Below are positions 26,513 through 39,770 of a stretch of DNA of 64,000 nucleotides, in pieces (within the stretch, counting starts at the first letter, position 1; each line of letters starts with the position of its first letter). A program made the position numbers and the translations under genes. Source of the DNA: Pyrocephalus nanus (Eukaryota > Chordata > Aves > Passeriformes > Tyrannidae); NCBI GenBank assembly GCA_038380795.1, contig CM076264.1, positions 2,544,001-2,608,000 of the forward strand, given 5' to 3'. The notes under the pieces were generated by a model. The model was not told where the DNA came from. It made no database searches and saw nothing but the letters and a program-made list of their open reading frames with translations.

Positions 26513-26576
26513 TGACAGCAGTGAGGCCACAGCTCAGCCTGTGACAGCATCTGTCACAGGGAAACAGTGACTGTCA
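26513..26576. promoter_or_regulatory. Symmetric cluster of four TGACAG/CTGTCA sites
   Basis: TGACAG occurs at 26,513-26,518 and 26,542-26,547, and its complement CTGTCA at 26,551-26,556 and 26,571-26,576. The middle two form a perfect 10-bp inverted repeat, CCTGTGACAG-CAT-CTGTCACAGG (26,538-26,560), with a 3-base spacer. TGACAG is the core bound by TALE homeodomain proteins of the MEIS, PKNOX and TGIF type. Four copies in 64 bases with mirror symmetry suggest a cooperative binding element. Binding is inference; the arrangement is directly visible. Confidence 0.4.
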
Positions 26577-29500
26577 GGCACTGCTCATATTTATACAGGA
26601 GATGTATAATATGCTGCTCTTCCATATAACCTACTCATTAAACCATCGTGGAAAATTACAGCAGTAGGGAAAGAGACCTCTGCACTATTTGGAAAACAGA
26701 CCTGAATGAGTTTCCAAGCTACTGTTCCCATTTGTATGCAATATTGCTGTAAATGAAGGAAAGGCTCTAAGTTGCATATGATTCCTCTGTCCTCCCATAA
26801 ACTTTCAATGCAGCTGCCTCATAAAACCAAGGACAATTAATTTCCCAACTGTTCGTGGTGCTACACCCATGAACGTTCACATTTTAAGGTAGCTCAGCAC
26901 ACTTGCATCCAGAATCAAATATTTACTGAAGTCTAAGACTTTAAAGCTCGGTGTCGAAGTCCCAGGCAATAAAAACTTGATCCCCATCTGGTTTATTACA
27001 TCAGTGGCACACATTAAATTAGCCTTATGAGACGAGCCCCCCGGATTTCTGGTGTACTCTGAGAAGTGGAGATGGAACATATTGAGTTCCTGCTGACCTC
27101 TGTTGCCCTTGAGGAATATGTGACCCACTGTCTGGATCATTGCTGCTTTGAATATTATCCCTTTTGGGTTTAGTCATCTTTTTGGATTGTTCTTCCTTCA
27201 CTCCATTCACCTTCCACACACACGTGCTTCAGGTCAAACTGCTACTACTTATCAAGCTCACCATACCAAATTCACAGTGTAAATAAACAGAAAATACAAG
27301 CAAAACAATGGAGTTGCATTCTTGTATTCGTTACACATGCTTTCCCCCCCTTTTCTTATTCATTTTATTTTTGCCCCTGATGCAGGCCTGTGTTTTTTTC
27401 CTTTTTAGAAACACTGCACTCAATTTTGGAGGTACAAAATTACTATAATCTTCAGCCAGTTATGAAATGCCTTCAAAAGCATCTCCCTAGCTACATAAAA
27501 AGGTGCCCCTCAGGCTGCTGGGGATGGATCCTGCCATCCATTTCCCCCCTTCACACAGAATATCAAGCCAATGGAATATGCTCACTCATCACTGTTACTG
27601 TGGCAGCACTCCCATGGATAAAGACAGGCAGGTTATGTCACATCAGTCATTTCTCCAGGTATAGAGGAGCTCACTGGGCCTGAAGGCACAATAACAGCTA
27701 ACACTCCTGCAACTGCAACAGCACAAAAGCACCTGAGCAGCTTTTGTCTTTGTGGAGGCAGATCTCTCTTGTTTCTTTAGAAAAAACAGGAGCAGCTCTC
27801 AATTTTGTATCGTCACTCTCATACCTCAAGTGAACAGACACAACACTTCTGCTTTCCTGCTCTGAGATCAGACCAATCAGGCTGATAAGAACTTCTCAGG
27901 GAGTACAGATATTTTTATTAATCCTTCCCTGGCTCCTCGGCTAAGAGAAGCTGACAGCTCACAGCCTGCCCAGCGCTCAGGCACACACAGCATGTGCAAA
28001 TGGCTGATGCAGCACAGCAGAACAGGCTCTCTGAGCCTTTCAGGAGCAATCTCTGTCTAAAGCCAAGCAGCATAAAATACAGCTTAATTCAGACTGCTCC
28101 TTTGATAGTAGAAAGAATAATTAATGTGAGTAGTTATTAGGGAAGAACACAGCCAAGCTCATTTGCATTGAGGGTGCTCTGCCAAACTCTTTACATTTGT
28201 GATAAATCGTGATTTCCAGGCCGTTTTAGAGTCCCTTTGCATGAGCAGTGTGAAGGGCAGAAGAATAAATAAAAAATGAGAAAGCCTGAAATATAGATTA
28301 ATTTTAATGTGAGGAGTGAGATGTTTTAGGTACATTAAGTTTCCTATTGAGCATGAAAACGCCAAAAGACCCCCTGAAATTTTGTTCTGGTTTGATTAGA
28401 GTGTAAACCAGCCTCAGGAGAGGTCTCAGATTAATTGATGCTCAAGCTACTGAAGATCTGTCCATAACATAATGCAAAATATTTCATGAACTTTCAGTTT
28501 GTTGGAACTGCATGATCAAAGTGAGCTAAATCATTAATCTGCTTTTGTTAGGAAATGTGTGAGACATCTGCTGGCAGCATGCAAAAAAATACACATTTTG
28601 TTATGCTGGTTCATGGAAGAACAGAAACTGAAATGTAGTTCAGAACCCAGTAAGATTAGCAGAAAAGGTCCTGTCATCTTCAGTGGGTTTTCCCTAGTCA
28701 GACCCTTAGTATTTAAAAGGTTCAAAAGACAGCAAGCATGCTGGAATCTTCCTTTTTAATTGATTTTTTTTTTCTCCCTCTGGTTAGATATACCCTGTTC
28801 CCCCTCCTTGCTCTGCAGCCCTGAAATGCAAAACAAAGACTTGCAGTGCTCCCAGAAAGGAACAGCTGAAGAACACAGAAACAAGCAAATTTTTCCAGAG
28901 ACAAACAAGAACTTGGAAAATAACATTCAGATATATATGGTAAATCTGCCCTGCAGTGCACAGAAGATGCACAGTTGGGCAAGGGATACTGGCAGTACTG
29001 ACCCTTATGGATCACGTGTCACCATCTTTGGGCTTTACTCCACAATTTCCAATTCTGGGGATTTTCAAGCTGGTTTTTCTCTGACCTTCAGAAGCCATTA
29101 CAATGGAAAACAGAGCTGATTCAGTACTATTGTAGATGGGAATTTAACTTGAAATAAGAGATTTGTCAATTTTTATCTGCTCTCTAACTACATTGAAGTG
29201 ATGCTGACAATACAGTGGAAGCAGAAATAAATGCAAACAAACCACCCAGCTCTCCCCACACATTTCGGTTTTCTGATCCACTAATTTGAAATTTATTATC
29301 ATTTGCATAATAAAAAAATGAAAAGCTTAATGAATTCTTTCAAAACCACATCAAACTACTACCCTGCATATATTCTATTAACTGATAGTGTGTGTTAGAC
29401 TGACAGGGATACTTTGAGCACCCTGAACTGGGTATAGAAACACGGGTCTACCAGCAAGCAATGGGAAACATGCACTGAAATGATGACTGTGAGTTCTCCT

Positions 29501-32500
29501 GTAGCTCCCAGGTAAGAGGTCAATAAAGGGAATTGTTTCTCTGCTGGCAAACAGAACAATTAGTGTGCACCAAACCAGAATTACCTGCCAGATTTCACCC
29601 TGAAATATTTTCTCCTAGGGTTTGTCACTCCTTTTCCTCCATCCTTAACACAAAGCCATGTTTGGGGTCTATCTTCTCCCACTTATGAACACTAGAGCAA
29701 ATAGATTTGCTAAGCTTGAGATGCCAAGGCAGACATAAAAGTGTTCCCAATCCAGGCATCTATGTCAACATTAAACCTGCAGTGTTTTTTCAAAACAATT
29801 TCATTGGAAACTCACCCTTCTTTCTACAGATCCATCTCAGGATCAAAATCCCTTGGCAACAGAAGATGAGGATTAAGTACTGACAGCTCAGGATATGATG
29901 ATAATAATTGTGATGGAAGGAAAAGGAAAAATTGATGGCTAATCGTTTGCAGGGTTGCTGCAGTTGTTTTTTCTTTTAAACTCATGAGAAACAAGTAGTT
30001 CCTCCTTATCATTTATAAAATCACTTGCAACTCTCAGTCCTCAGTAAGCATCCAGGATAATGCAGGGATCTGACAGGCAGTGACACAAAGAACATGAGCA
30101 ACTTGAGCCCTTTCAGAGGAATTTGTACAGAAACAGCAGTTTTTTAAAGCTGAGTCAAGGGTGCAGTTTTGACAGGGTGGACAAAATAATCATGGATGTG
30201 ATGTTGTGGAAAAGGGAACTTGAAATGAGCCTCTGAGGAAAGAGCCCACCACCTAAACCCAGAAAAGATCAATATTCAGAGCAGCAATTACAAGATCCTA
30301 ATTTTGCAGTTGCTTCAGTTAACTCTGCAGTTTGAAATTCCTGATTTGCTTTCTGTTCAGAAAAACTCACTTCACTCGACTGCTTAAACGACTAGCAAAG
30401 GTTTATGTAATTCAGCCATCCCTCAGGATCCAACACATAGCCAGTGAAGAGATGCCAAAAGTGCTGGCATCAGCATTATAAGGGTGACCCTGAACACTGA
30501 GAAAGCACAAATGCAGAAATCCTCAGCTTTCCCAGACTGAAAATTACTGCCATTTCAGTCAGGAACAGTTTTCATGGACAAACATGTTTTTCCCAATCAC
30601 TTAAAAATATCACCTTGTTTATATAAATGCTGCCTTTTCTGAAAAATTACTCTCCAACCCAGGATTATCATCTTATTCTTTCACCACTGCCTGACTTGTA
30701 CAAATTAAGAATAGGGCTACACAGAAGAACTCAAGGCAGTGGGACTCATATGACTGCAGAATGTCATTTTTCCTTAATTTCCTGCCCCAATGAACTACTT
30801 ACTTGTACAAAGTGTTACTGCTTCATAAGAGGCCTTCTTAAAATACTTCAATCATACCTGAATACAAAATTCTGCCATGACCAAATTGCAATGGAGCTGT
30901 AAACGTGAGTCTTCCCCATTCCAAGCACGAGGGGAAACCATTGCACCAATGGAAATGCCAACTGCTGCCAACGCAACCATGAAAATTCATCTCATTTCCA
31001 TTTTCTCCACCATCCCATTTTTCAGTGCTCACTACATGTCTGTTGGAACAGATCTTGCAGGCAGATACAAGTGTTTATCATCTTTTATTACCATGAGACA
31101 GCATGTCTTCCTGGGTTTAGTGTATATGAAGTGATCTGGATCATGTTCACATTAGAGCAGCACATGGTCATCATCACACTGAGCCTGAAGCCCTTGCCAA
31201 ACAGAACACAACCATTCCAAACCCCCACACTTGTAACCACAGTCCTTTCACCAAATTTACAAAGTACTTAAAACTATCAGTTTTGCCTCAGCCATTATTT
31301 CATACTGTGCACACTTCATGCTATTGTCAACCTGCCCCCTAATCAATGAAGTGACATTATCATGACTGATTTTTCCACCTCAGCCAGATAAAGCAAACTG
31401 CTGGGCAAGCAAGTGTTGGAATTCCACAGGGTGAGTTGCAGAGCAGCGACAGAAGAGTCCCCACGTGTGAGAACCTGCCTGCACACCCCCTTTGTCCAAG
31501 CAGTTCTTTGTGCTGAAGCCTCTTATTGTGGTGCCAGCTCTCACATTGAGTACGTGACGAGTCCCCCTCACAGTAACACCCACCATCAGAAACCATTTCA
31601 AGTGGCCCTGCTGGGTAGGATCAACATTTCGGGTTAAAAAAAAGTTTGCCAGCAGACTGTGTCTAAGACAAGAGCATTTTAGTAGCCTGGTAACTAGATG
31701 AACTGAGCTCTGACTGCCAGTGAGATGTCCAGCTCTGCTGCCCTTTTACTTTAGCACTGGAAACAGTGACAGGAGAGTTCATGAGGCTTCAGCTCTTGGC
31801 AAACTGAGCCCTGTGTGCAAACAGGCCTGAAAAGGGAATATACACAATTCCTGCCTGTGCCTTCCTGCAAAGAGTCATCTGAAAGCATTGTATCCAGATG
31901 TTCCAATCAGTGTTTCCAATTTACTCCTGTTCATAAACCAAGCGTGTCTCGGGGACGACTCGAACATCCCCAAATGCGCTTTTACAGATGACCTACTCCA
32001 CACAGATTTCTGTTGCGTGAGGAACGCTCTGCCAAGAGGGTTACTCCAAACATCAAAAACTAAAAAACAGTACACCAGGCCAATTTTGAACTACTTCTAC
32101 CATAAAAAAGAGCCTTTTCTTAATTATTGGTTTATACACCGAGTGCTGAGAAAGCCAGAGAATCAGGTTCCCAGGACAGCATGTTGATAATTGGTCACAT
32201 TTTTGTTTGAGCAAGTCATCATCTTTTTTTTCCCCTCCACTCATTTTGGCTAACTCTGTCTTCTGTCCTGGGCTTTGGCACAAAAAAAGCTTCCCAGATT
32301 AACCACTTGTCTTTTCCAGCCCTGCCTATAATTAAGCAGAACATTTTACACAGGTTTATTCCTATGGAAAAGAAGCATTTCTAGGTTTTAAGTAACGATG
32401 TCAAGTGTCACCATTACAGCACTCATGACCAGTGGTGACCAGGAGGCTGAAAGCAGAAATTGAGAAGCAAAACCACAAGGTGAATTTGATTTGTCTTGAA

Positions 32501-33366
32501 CTTGACAGCACCTTGGCTTGTTTGAGAATGAATCCTTCCTCTCATTAGGGCCTGGGGATGTTCTGGGAAGAGGGATTTTCAGATCAAAGTGGCTGGTAAA
32601 TTAAGGCCATCCTACAGCAGTGGAATACAACAGTAGTGCCATAATGTAAAGAGTTTTCTCCATGCCAGAAGATCTCTCTGCATCCCAAGCACTGAATACC
32701 AATAATTAATATTAATGACTTCCCTTCAGAAATACTGTTATGCTTATGTAAGATTCTGGCCTACTTGCATGAAAATATCATATTTTATCTATATGGCCAT
32801 GGACCTCTTTCTTACTGTTTTTGTGTGCTAGATAAATTACAGCCTTAAGTGACGACCAACATCTTCTCTGATTACAATTTTGAGCTTTCCAAACATGAGA
32901 TAAAGGCACACTTATGTGGGAAAGCCCCTCTGATTTTTACCTAGACTTCAAATCCATCAGTTTTCCAAGCTCAGAAGCCAGAGATAGTCTATAAAGGTTC
33001 TTTCTTTCAGGAATAGATAGAACATTGCTCCCTCGTGTGAAGTGAATTCAGAAGGGAACTATCTTTCTTAGGTTTAAGAAACAATTCCTACCACAACACC
33101 ATCCAGCCCTACAGGGCCAAATCCATACACCCTGAAAAACTGCTGAGAATCCCAAGGATTTCATGAAGTCAAACAAAACACTGGGAGGGATGCAATCACT
33201 ATGAACATTTTATACTTTTTGGCTTTTCACCTTGATTTGGGATTTTTTCCCTCTTTCCAGCTGTACCATTTCAATATCAGGTACAACCTCATGTGGACCC
33301 AATTATCATCAACAGGCAAAGCAATCAAATCCACTCTTTAAAACAAGGAAGCAGCTTCCAGGTCCC
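26577..33366. other. Unique AT-rich noncoding stretch
   Basis: No exon, RNA gene or transposon recognised. Octamer-type words ATTTGCAT occur near 28,160 and 29,300. A CpG-enriched 84-base patch lies at 31,943-32,026 and is listed separately. Plus-strand frames at 27,390-27,683 and 31,888-32,187 start at non-ATG codons or lack coding character. An acceptor-like TTTTTTTCCTTTTTAG lies near 27,393-27,408 without a matching donor at a plausible distance. Confidence 0.5.
31943..32026. promoter_or_regulatory. Small CpG-enriched patch
   Basis: Seven CpGs fall in 84 bases (31,943, 31,950, 31,956, 31,961, 31,977, 32,016 and 32,025) in otherwise CpG-poor DNA. Both strands are open across it: plus about 31,888-32,187 and minus 31,875-32,075. 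The translations match nothing I recognise. It could be an old exon, a methylation-protected element, or chance. Confidence 0.2.
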
Positions 33367-33381
33367 TTTTTTTTTTTTTTT
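33367..33381. repeat. T15 homopolymer
   Basis: Fifteen consecutive T following GGTCCC. No retrocopy body was recognised on the complementary strand downstream. Confidence 0.9.
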
Positions 33382-33865
33382 ACCTTCTTTCCTAAACAAG
33401 TTTTCTTCTCCCAAACCATTGCCTGGAAAAATAACACACACAAAGCACTGCAAAGTGGGTAATCAGGGATATGAACCAAGGAGAAGAGAATAAAGCAATA
33501 AAACATTTAGCCAACTCGTGAGCTTTACACGACTTCATCGGCATCATTCCCAAGTTTTCCTCACTTCAAGGATAAATCGTGTTCACTTTCTCTCATTCCA
33601 GTTACTTTATGCCTATTGAAGAAGAAAAAAAAGCTGTTGAATAAAAAGGTTATTCCAACAGCCTTTGAACTGAATGGAAAAAAAATAAAATACCATTTCC
33701 TCTAATGTGCTTGAATGAGAGTTTAGATCAAGGCACATATCTGAGCCAACTTGCAGATGGTGTTTTATTCCATCAACTCCACACATAGGTACTGGACAAT
33801 CTGGTTCACCATTTCAGAGGTGTAAATCCAGAGTAACTGCACAAATGTTGAAGTGCCAGTAGAGC

Positions 33866-33882
33866 CTGGTCTCGGAGACCAG
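33866..33882. repeat. 17-bp interrupted palindrome
   Basis: CTGGTCTC-G-GAGACCAG: perfect 8-bp arms around one base. It contains GTCT and AGAC, the SMAD core word, in inverted arrangement. Directly visible; any SMAD role is inference. Confidence 0.85.
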
Positions 33883-36800
33883 AGCGGTCAAGATGTGACA
33901 AGCCACAGAAATACCTTCAAACAGCAGCTAAGTTTGCTCAGTCTCATCATCCTGTCACGTGCAGTTACGAGATTTGGTATTAAAACATCAGGGATAAAAT
34001 CAAGTGGATGTTGCTCCTGACCTGGATGATCACATGGCTATGCCCTGTACAAAAGTTAAAGCAGCTGCATCTTTGGAAGCAAGCACAACATATCTAGTGG
34101 CTCCTTGGGAAACTCAGTTAAATCACAGCAATCAAAAATACTGCATATATAAGGTACTTGAGGAATGGGATGCTGTCTTTTTCTAAATCAGATTTTGGAA
34201 CCAGCTTGTATTTGATGAGCAGATGTCTGTTTTCCCCTCACTTTCAGTCCTCTAATTTTGATTCCTGTTATACAGCTACAGCCCTTAATTCATTTCCTGT
34301 ACCTGATAGGTCTGTTCTGGGGTCAGTGATGAATTAACTCTTCCAGCAGCAAGCCAGGAATTGGCCATGCCTTTTTTTTCCTGTAGTGGGAAGCTAAAAG
34401 AAAGGGAACTCTAAATGGGCTCCAGTTGGATTTGATTCCCAAAGCGAAGCTGAGAAGAGACAAGATACCTGTCTGAACAATTCACCACACGCAGGGTACA
34501 AAAAAACATGAGGACACAAGAAGAAACAGTATAAACTGCTCATTGGCACATTTAGGCTAGAAATCAGGAAATTTAAAGTTACTCAAGACATGAAATTCCA
34601 TATTAAGGTCTCACAAAGATTCATAGGAATTTGGGAGACAAACAAGCCAGTTTAGGTATGGATCTGGAAAACATATAGACAGGATCATGTAGCTCTGCCA
34701 CACACAGTGAGATGGCATTATCTGCATAATCAAAGGTCCCTGCTGGTTCTGTATCCTACATTTCTCATTTAGGATTTTTTCTAAGACTGATTCAGCTATT
34801 TGATCAACCTCTGCAATTTTAATAACTGCTGAGTTAATTTTGGTAAAAAAATCTAATTATCTTCTAATAAACACAATGCTAAGGGTCTTCTACAGTCAAG
34901 CATTTTTCTTTGAACCCCCAGTTAGTAAAGTAGCAATAAGAATGTTTTTACAGTGTTTATCAGGACAAGAATCAACAGGTTTAATAAAAAATAGTTTTAC
35001 GTGAACAAACTGTGGTTTGGGGAAAAATTAAAATAATCTACATTTTATCAATTAAAAGAATCATTTTCCAATAAAAATCACCACGATTCTATCATACAGT
35101 AACGAATTATGTTCTGCCTCTGTCCACGTTGCTGGAGTGCTGCCTTGTGGACAGCAAGTGCAGGTGCACCGGAATCAGCTTCACTGAAAAGCCGTGATAC
35201 GAAGGGAAAAAAACCCAAACCAACAGATCTGCTAATTTCTTATCATCACAGGAATAAAACAGCACTGTTGATTTTTGAAGGGCAGGGTGGGAGCTCTCTC
35301 CTGAACTCCTACACCAGCGATTACAGCTTTGCTTTCCAGTTCCCATCACTGCTGTAACAATGGTAACGCTCACTTATTGATCTCCTTATGACACGAGTGA
35401 TAGGTGATTTACTGGGTAAGAAGGAGCTGCTCCACATATTAACGCAAGCTCTTCACTAAATCTCATCAGCAAACCACAGAGCCTGCACACCAAACCAAAA
35501 ACTAAACCCCTAGTTTAGTTCAGCAGGACTGAAGACTTGCCCAGGATGATCCTACCTTGGCCTTCCCTGCAAATCCAAATAGCCATCATGTCCATAATAC
35601 AAGTCACAAATTGTACAGATTTCTTTATCTGCTAGAATACTGACTGTTCAAAAGTAGACATGACATTATTTGTGCCCTGCTCTGCAAAGGAAAATACTTA
35701 GATTACTTGGTGTCAATCAATTTCCTTTGAAATAAGTATTAAGTGAAGACAACATGGCTTGTCTTTGCTCTCCCATTTCTCCATCAATACCCGTGCTCCA
35801 GTTTACCCTGAGATGTCTCAGCCAAGGAACAAGCTGTTTGGCAGCTGATTATCTGCTAGAACCCCAGAGCTTTCATCACATATGTGAGAGCAGCCGTCCA
35901 AGATTTGCTTCTCCCCCTCTAGGTTGTTTGGCTTTTACAGAATTTCAGAATTACTAAGTGCTAAATATCCTCCTTTCTGTTTCCTAGAGCTGAACACAGA
36001 AATACTCTTCTACAGCAAATTAAATAGTTAGGAAGAGCATTTAAGAAGTGCAATCCAAGAGGAGTCATTTAAACAGTAGTCTATTTCTCTCTTAGTAATG
36101 TGCTCTTGCGAGCATATTAGGTATTTCTTTGGCCAAGAATAATTTCAGGCTTTAAGAATTTATTTCACTGGAGTTGGATTCAATAATTGTAGAACACTGA
36201 CATCTTCAGGTGGAAGTTATTGAAGTACATAATAGGATAGGCTGAATATAAAACATCCAAATTAGAAATAATCCTCAAAACACTTTTCCTTCCAATATTT
36301 TTTAATTTTGCTCCTTTCTCTCTGAGTGAGTTATGTAAAGCTGCAGAGACAGCTACAAAATGATAACATAGATATGAAAATGCCTGCAGCCCCTTCCAAT
36401 ACGTGATTTGAATAGTGTTTGAAATAGGTATAAACCAATATAGGGGACATGAAGGTTCTTCACAGAATATCCTACCAAGTGTCAATAAAATTTACAGCTC
36501 TTTAGTAAAACAGGAAAGCCAGTTTGTTCTACTCAACTTACAATCTTGCTTCAAGTGAACAAAGCCCAGCTTTCCTTTAGTTGCTCTACTTGTTTCTAGC
36601 AGATTTTTTCCATCATGTGCACTTGCAAAATTTGGATCAATTTGACTGAAGTAAGCAGAATAATTTGGAATTTATGGTTGTATAGTCCTGTTCATGACTG
36701 CAGTGTATCCAAGGAACTGTTAATACACTTTTGATACTTCTCAGCACACAGACGCTCTTACGACATTTCAGGCAGGTATTATTAAGGAAAATAGATTTTT

Positions 36801-37262
36801 CCTAATAAGGGTTTTAGATGAATTTAATTCTGGATTTGAAGCTGTAATTATATAGGACAGTAAGTGATGATTCTGTGATGATGCAGAAATAGGCAATTCA
36901 TGAAAAGTTCACCTAGTTAAGAAACTCAAGACATTATTTTATAATGTTAAAGCCTTATGTCAAGTTGTTGTAATTTTATCCATTTCAGTATTTTATCTGT
37001 TTATCCATAAGTCAAAATATTAGCACAAGCAATTTTTATTAAACCCCAACAAGTGAGTGCTCATCTCTCTGAATAAAACTATCCCAAATCAAATATAGGA
37101 ACATATGGACACAGATATTGCAGCTGCCTGGGTAAACAGTGTTACATCTTATCTAGAACCAGTTCAATGGAAAGTATATTTTTAACTCCTTGTAATGAAT
37201 TACATCAGAATAAAATGGGCAGAACTAACATCAGAAAAGCAAGGAAATAAAGAATATCGACT
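33883..37262. other. Unique AT-rich noncoding stretch
   Basis: No gene or transposon recognised. The part from about 36,780 to 37,040 is rich in TAAT- and ATTA-type words with little low-complexity sequence. That is the texture of a conserved noncoding element, but it is not proof of conservation. Confidence 0.45.
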
Positions 37263-37289
37263 CTTGCCAGCAGAGGGTGTTCTGGCAAG
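37263..37289 (+). promoter_or_regulatory. CTCF-like site inside a perfect inverted repeat
   Basis: CTTGCCAG (37,263-37,270) and CTGGCAAG (37,282-37,289) are perfect 8-bp inverted arms with an 11-base spacer. Overlapping the left arm and spacer, CCAGCAGAGGGTGT (37,267-37,280) matches the CTCF core at 12 of 14 positions. It is the best CTCF-like match I noticed in the window. Occupancy is unknown. Confidence 0.35.
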
Positions 37290-39299
37290 GCAAACTACAT
37301 CATAATCATACATAAGCAGTGCCCTTACGTTTGTTCTAGCTTATCTTTGCCCAAAAGTTTTAGTTTCAGTTTTAAATAGGTAAGGGGAGGGGGGGAAACC
37401 TAAACCCCACCATGCTCTCACCCTTGCAGTTAGTTGCACACAGTCAAGTGTTTCAGGGCTCCACAGTGCTGGTTCACACAACTGATTGCAAGATAACTGG
37501 TGTTACTTGGAACTTGCAAGTTTAGACAAAAAGCCATGTGTGAACTGACTGCTTGCAAAGTTCCTTCCAGAGATCTTCCCCTTACAATCAGTAAATTTCA
37601 GTCTTATCTTCATAAAAACATTTAAATGGAAAGGATAAACAAGGATAACCAAGAAGGAGCTTCAGTATAACTATTCCCTGTCCTATATGCAGTGCAGCAG
37701 CTTGTGCTCCTGGGCATTGTGCAAAGATGAATCCTTCCTAAACCCCAAGGCTGCAACAACAAAGACTGATGGCTTATTAAGTGACAGCTGCACTAAGATG
37801 ATAATGGTTAATGTAAATTGTAATTTCACTAAAATCCTCAGGCAGTGCCTGATGGGATTGTAAATTTTAGCCACATATGAAGATTGATTTCAAGTACCAG
37901 TGCAAGTCATCTAGCATCCCAACTCCTGGATAATCACTGTATAAAGGAGAAAGGCTACCTATGTGCTCAGACACTCCAATCATTACAAGCCAAATTAAGA
38001 ATTTGCAGGAATGCACAGATGTAAAACTCAGGTTTAAACAAGAAGCTCTATTATATAAATACAAAAGCTTTTCACCACCTATGGATCTCTTATGATGCTC
38101 CTGTGCATCCTGGCCCACTGTTGGGTGTACTGTACAGGCACAGGATGATCAATTGATTCACTTCTCTCTCTGGAGGAGTGACAGTGTACTCCTTTTGCTC
38201 TCTAGAGGTCCCCCACGAGCCGTAGTTGCTTTAACGGTAAGGTTCTTGAAGGATTTGTGCTGATCAGCAGCATCAGGGACCTGCAGCTTCGTGCCTCTAC
38301 ATCCCTGACGTGAGACACCTTCTCTATTCACCCGAACAGTTACTTAACATGTGCATTTTCATTACTGCCCAGTTGTGAGAGTGTGGTGGCTCTGGCTTAT
38401 CACAGCTATGGCCCAGATTAGCAGTTATCATTAACACAAAAAGGGATTAATTGAGCTTCAGTGGCAGGTGCTTTCCAGTCCTGCCATGCAGCTTCACTTT
38501 TGGCACTGACAGCACAAAGCAGCCCCTGCTTGTATCAGGCTGGAAGTAAGACTTGATTTGATAGCAGAGGTGCCTGAGGGAACCACTCAGTACAGACTGA
38601 TGTGATGCTACATCTCTGGAGGGGGAGAAAAATACTTGGAAGGGAAGAAATTAAATTTCAGCTGGAGTGCACAGAGCAGAAACAGGACTAATGTGTGCAG
38701 TACAGAAATTTGTTCTCCCAATAGACTGTAAAGCAGGATATGGGAAATGCCTCCAAGATATCAGAGACTGCAGTTATTTGGTTATCAGCAGATGACAAAC
38801 AAATCAAAGCCCTTTTTTGCCTTCTGTATTTCACAGAACATTCTCCTCTAACATTCATTCCACATGCATGTTTGGGATGCACTGACCAAAACTTACGATC
38901 ACTGTGCATCTCTGCTGTCTCCATCATCCCCAGCTCAGACACCACAGCAATTGGAAGCAAACCACCTCCTTGGGTAGGACACTTTGCACTGAGGCACAAT
39001 CCCTAGGAAAATCCCATGGGCACACTGCAGCAGCCTTCCTGCTAAGCAGCTGGGTTAACTTCTTTGGGTTTGCTGTAGACATTCACCTCTTCACCATCAC
39101 TAATTAAGCAGAAATAACTGCAACTACATATTTACAAGTGCAGCTCCATTAACTGAGATCTGCTCATTTAAAAGTTCACAAAACATGGAGGAAAAAAACT
39201 TCAAAGTAGGAAAGCAAGGCTTAACATGCATGGGCAGTCCTGATCTATCAAAATACAGTACTAACTTAACAGTCCACTGTAATTCTCTGCAATCCTAAT
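37290..39299. other. Unique noncoding sequence
   Basis: Nothing recognisable as a gene. A slightly CpG-enriched stretch lies around 38,200-38,340. A G-rich run, GGGGAGGGGGGG, lies at 37,384-37,395. Confidence 0.45.
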
Positions 39300-39770
39300 C
39301 TCTGAAGGACTCATCCTTCCTCGCTGACAGATTTGCTTCCCTCCTAGCTGCACAGCAGGAGTCCCACTGCAGACCTCGGAGTGGCAGTTCTGACAAGCCA
39401 TCAGTACATCTACCCAGGAGTCAGGGCATGGCATCCCTTCCCTGCCATCAGCCTGAGAAACAGCAACCTCGGAAGGGCAGTGAACTCTCCCCTGGTCAGC
39501 TGGCACACTTGCCACACGGCCCCTGCTCCTTGGCTGGTGGGGCAGACGTTGCTGGGGCCCCGTGTTTGCCAACAGTGATGGTAATGACCCAGCTGATCCC
39601 ACTGACAATTACCCTTATCCTGCATCTCAGCCCTCCCACCTCCAGTGCGTCAGGCTGGGCATCGTTTCTAATTACAGGGGAGGTGCCTGAAGGTAGGGAG
39701 TCTCTCCATGCACAGGGGCCTGCACACCAGGGTCCCACTGTTGCTTTGTGGGCATCACCGCAACACAAGT
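39300..39770. other. GC-rich island open in several frames
   Basis: About 470 bases that are visibly richer in G and C than the flanks, with about nine CpGs. Several frames on both strands lack stops at once: plus 39,428-39,772 and 39,381-39,578; minus 39,261-39,608 and 39,496-39,768. When so many frames are open together, base composition is the likelier cause than coding. No protein family is recognised and no splice-site pair is obvious. It could be a small CpG element or an old, decayed exon-bearing insert. Confidence 0.35.

Noticed and set aside
31941..31985. GACTCGAAC-type word suggesting a tRNA T-arm on minus
   Set aside because: No A-box, acceptor pairing or cloverleaf could be built around it.
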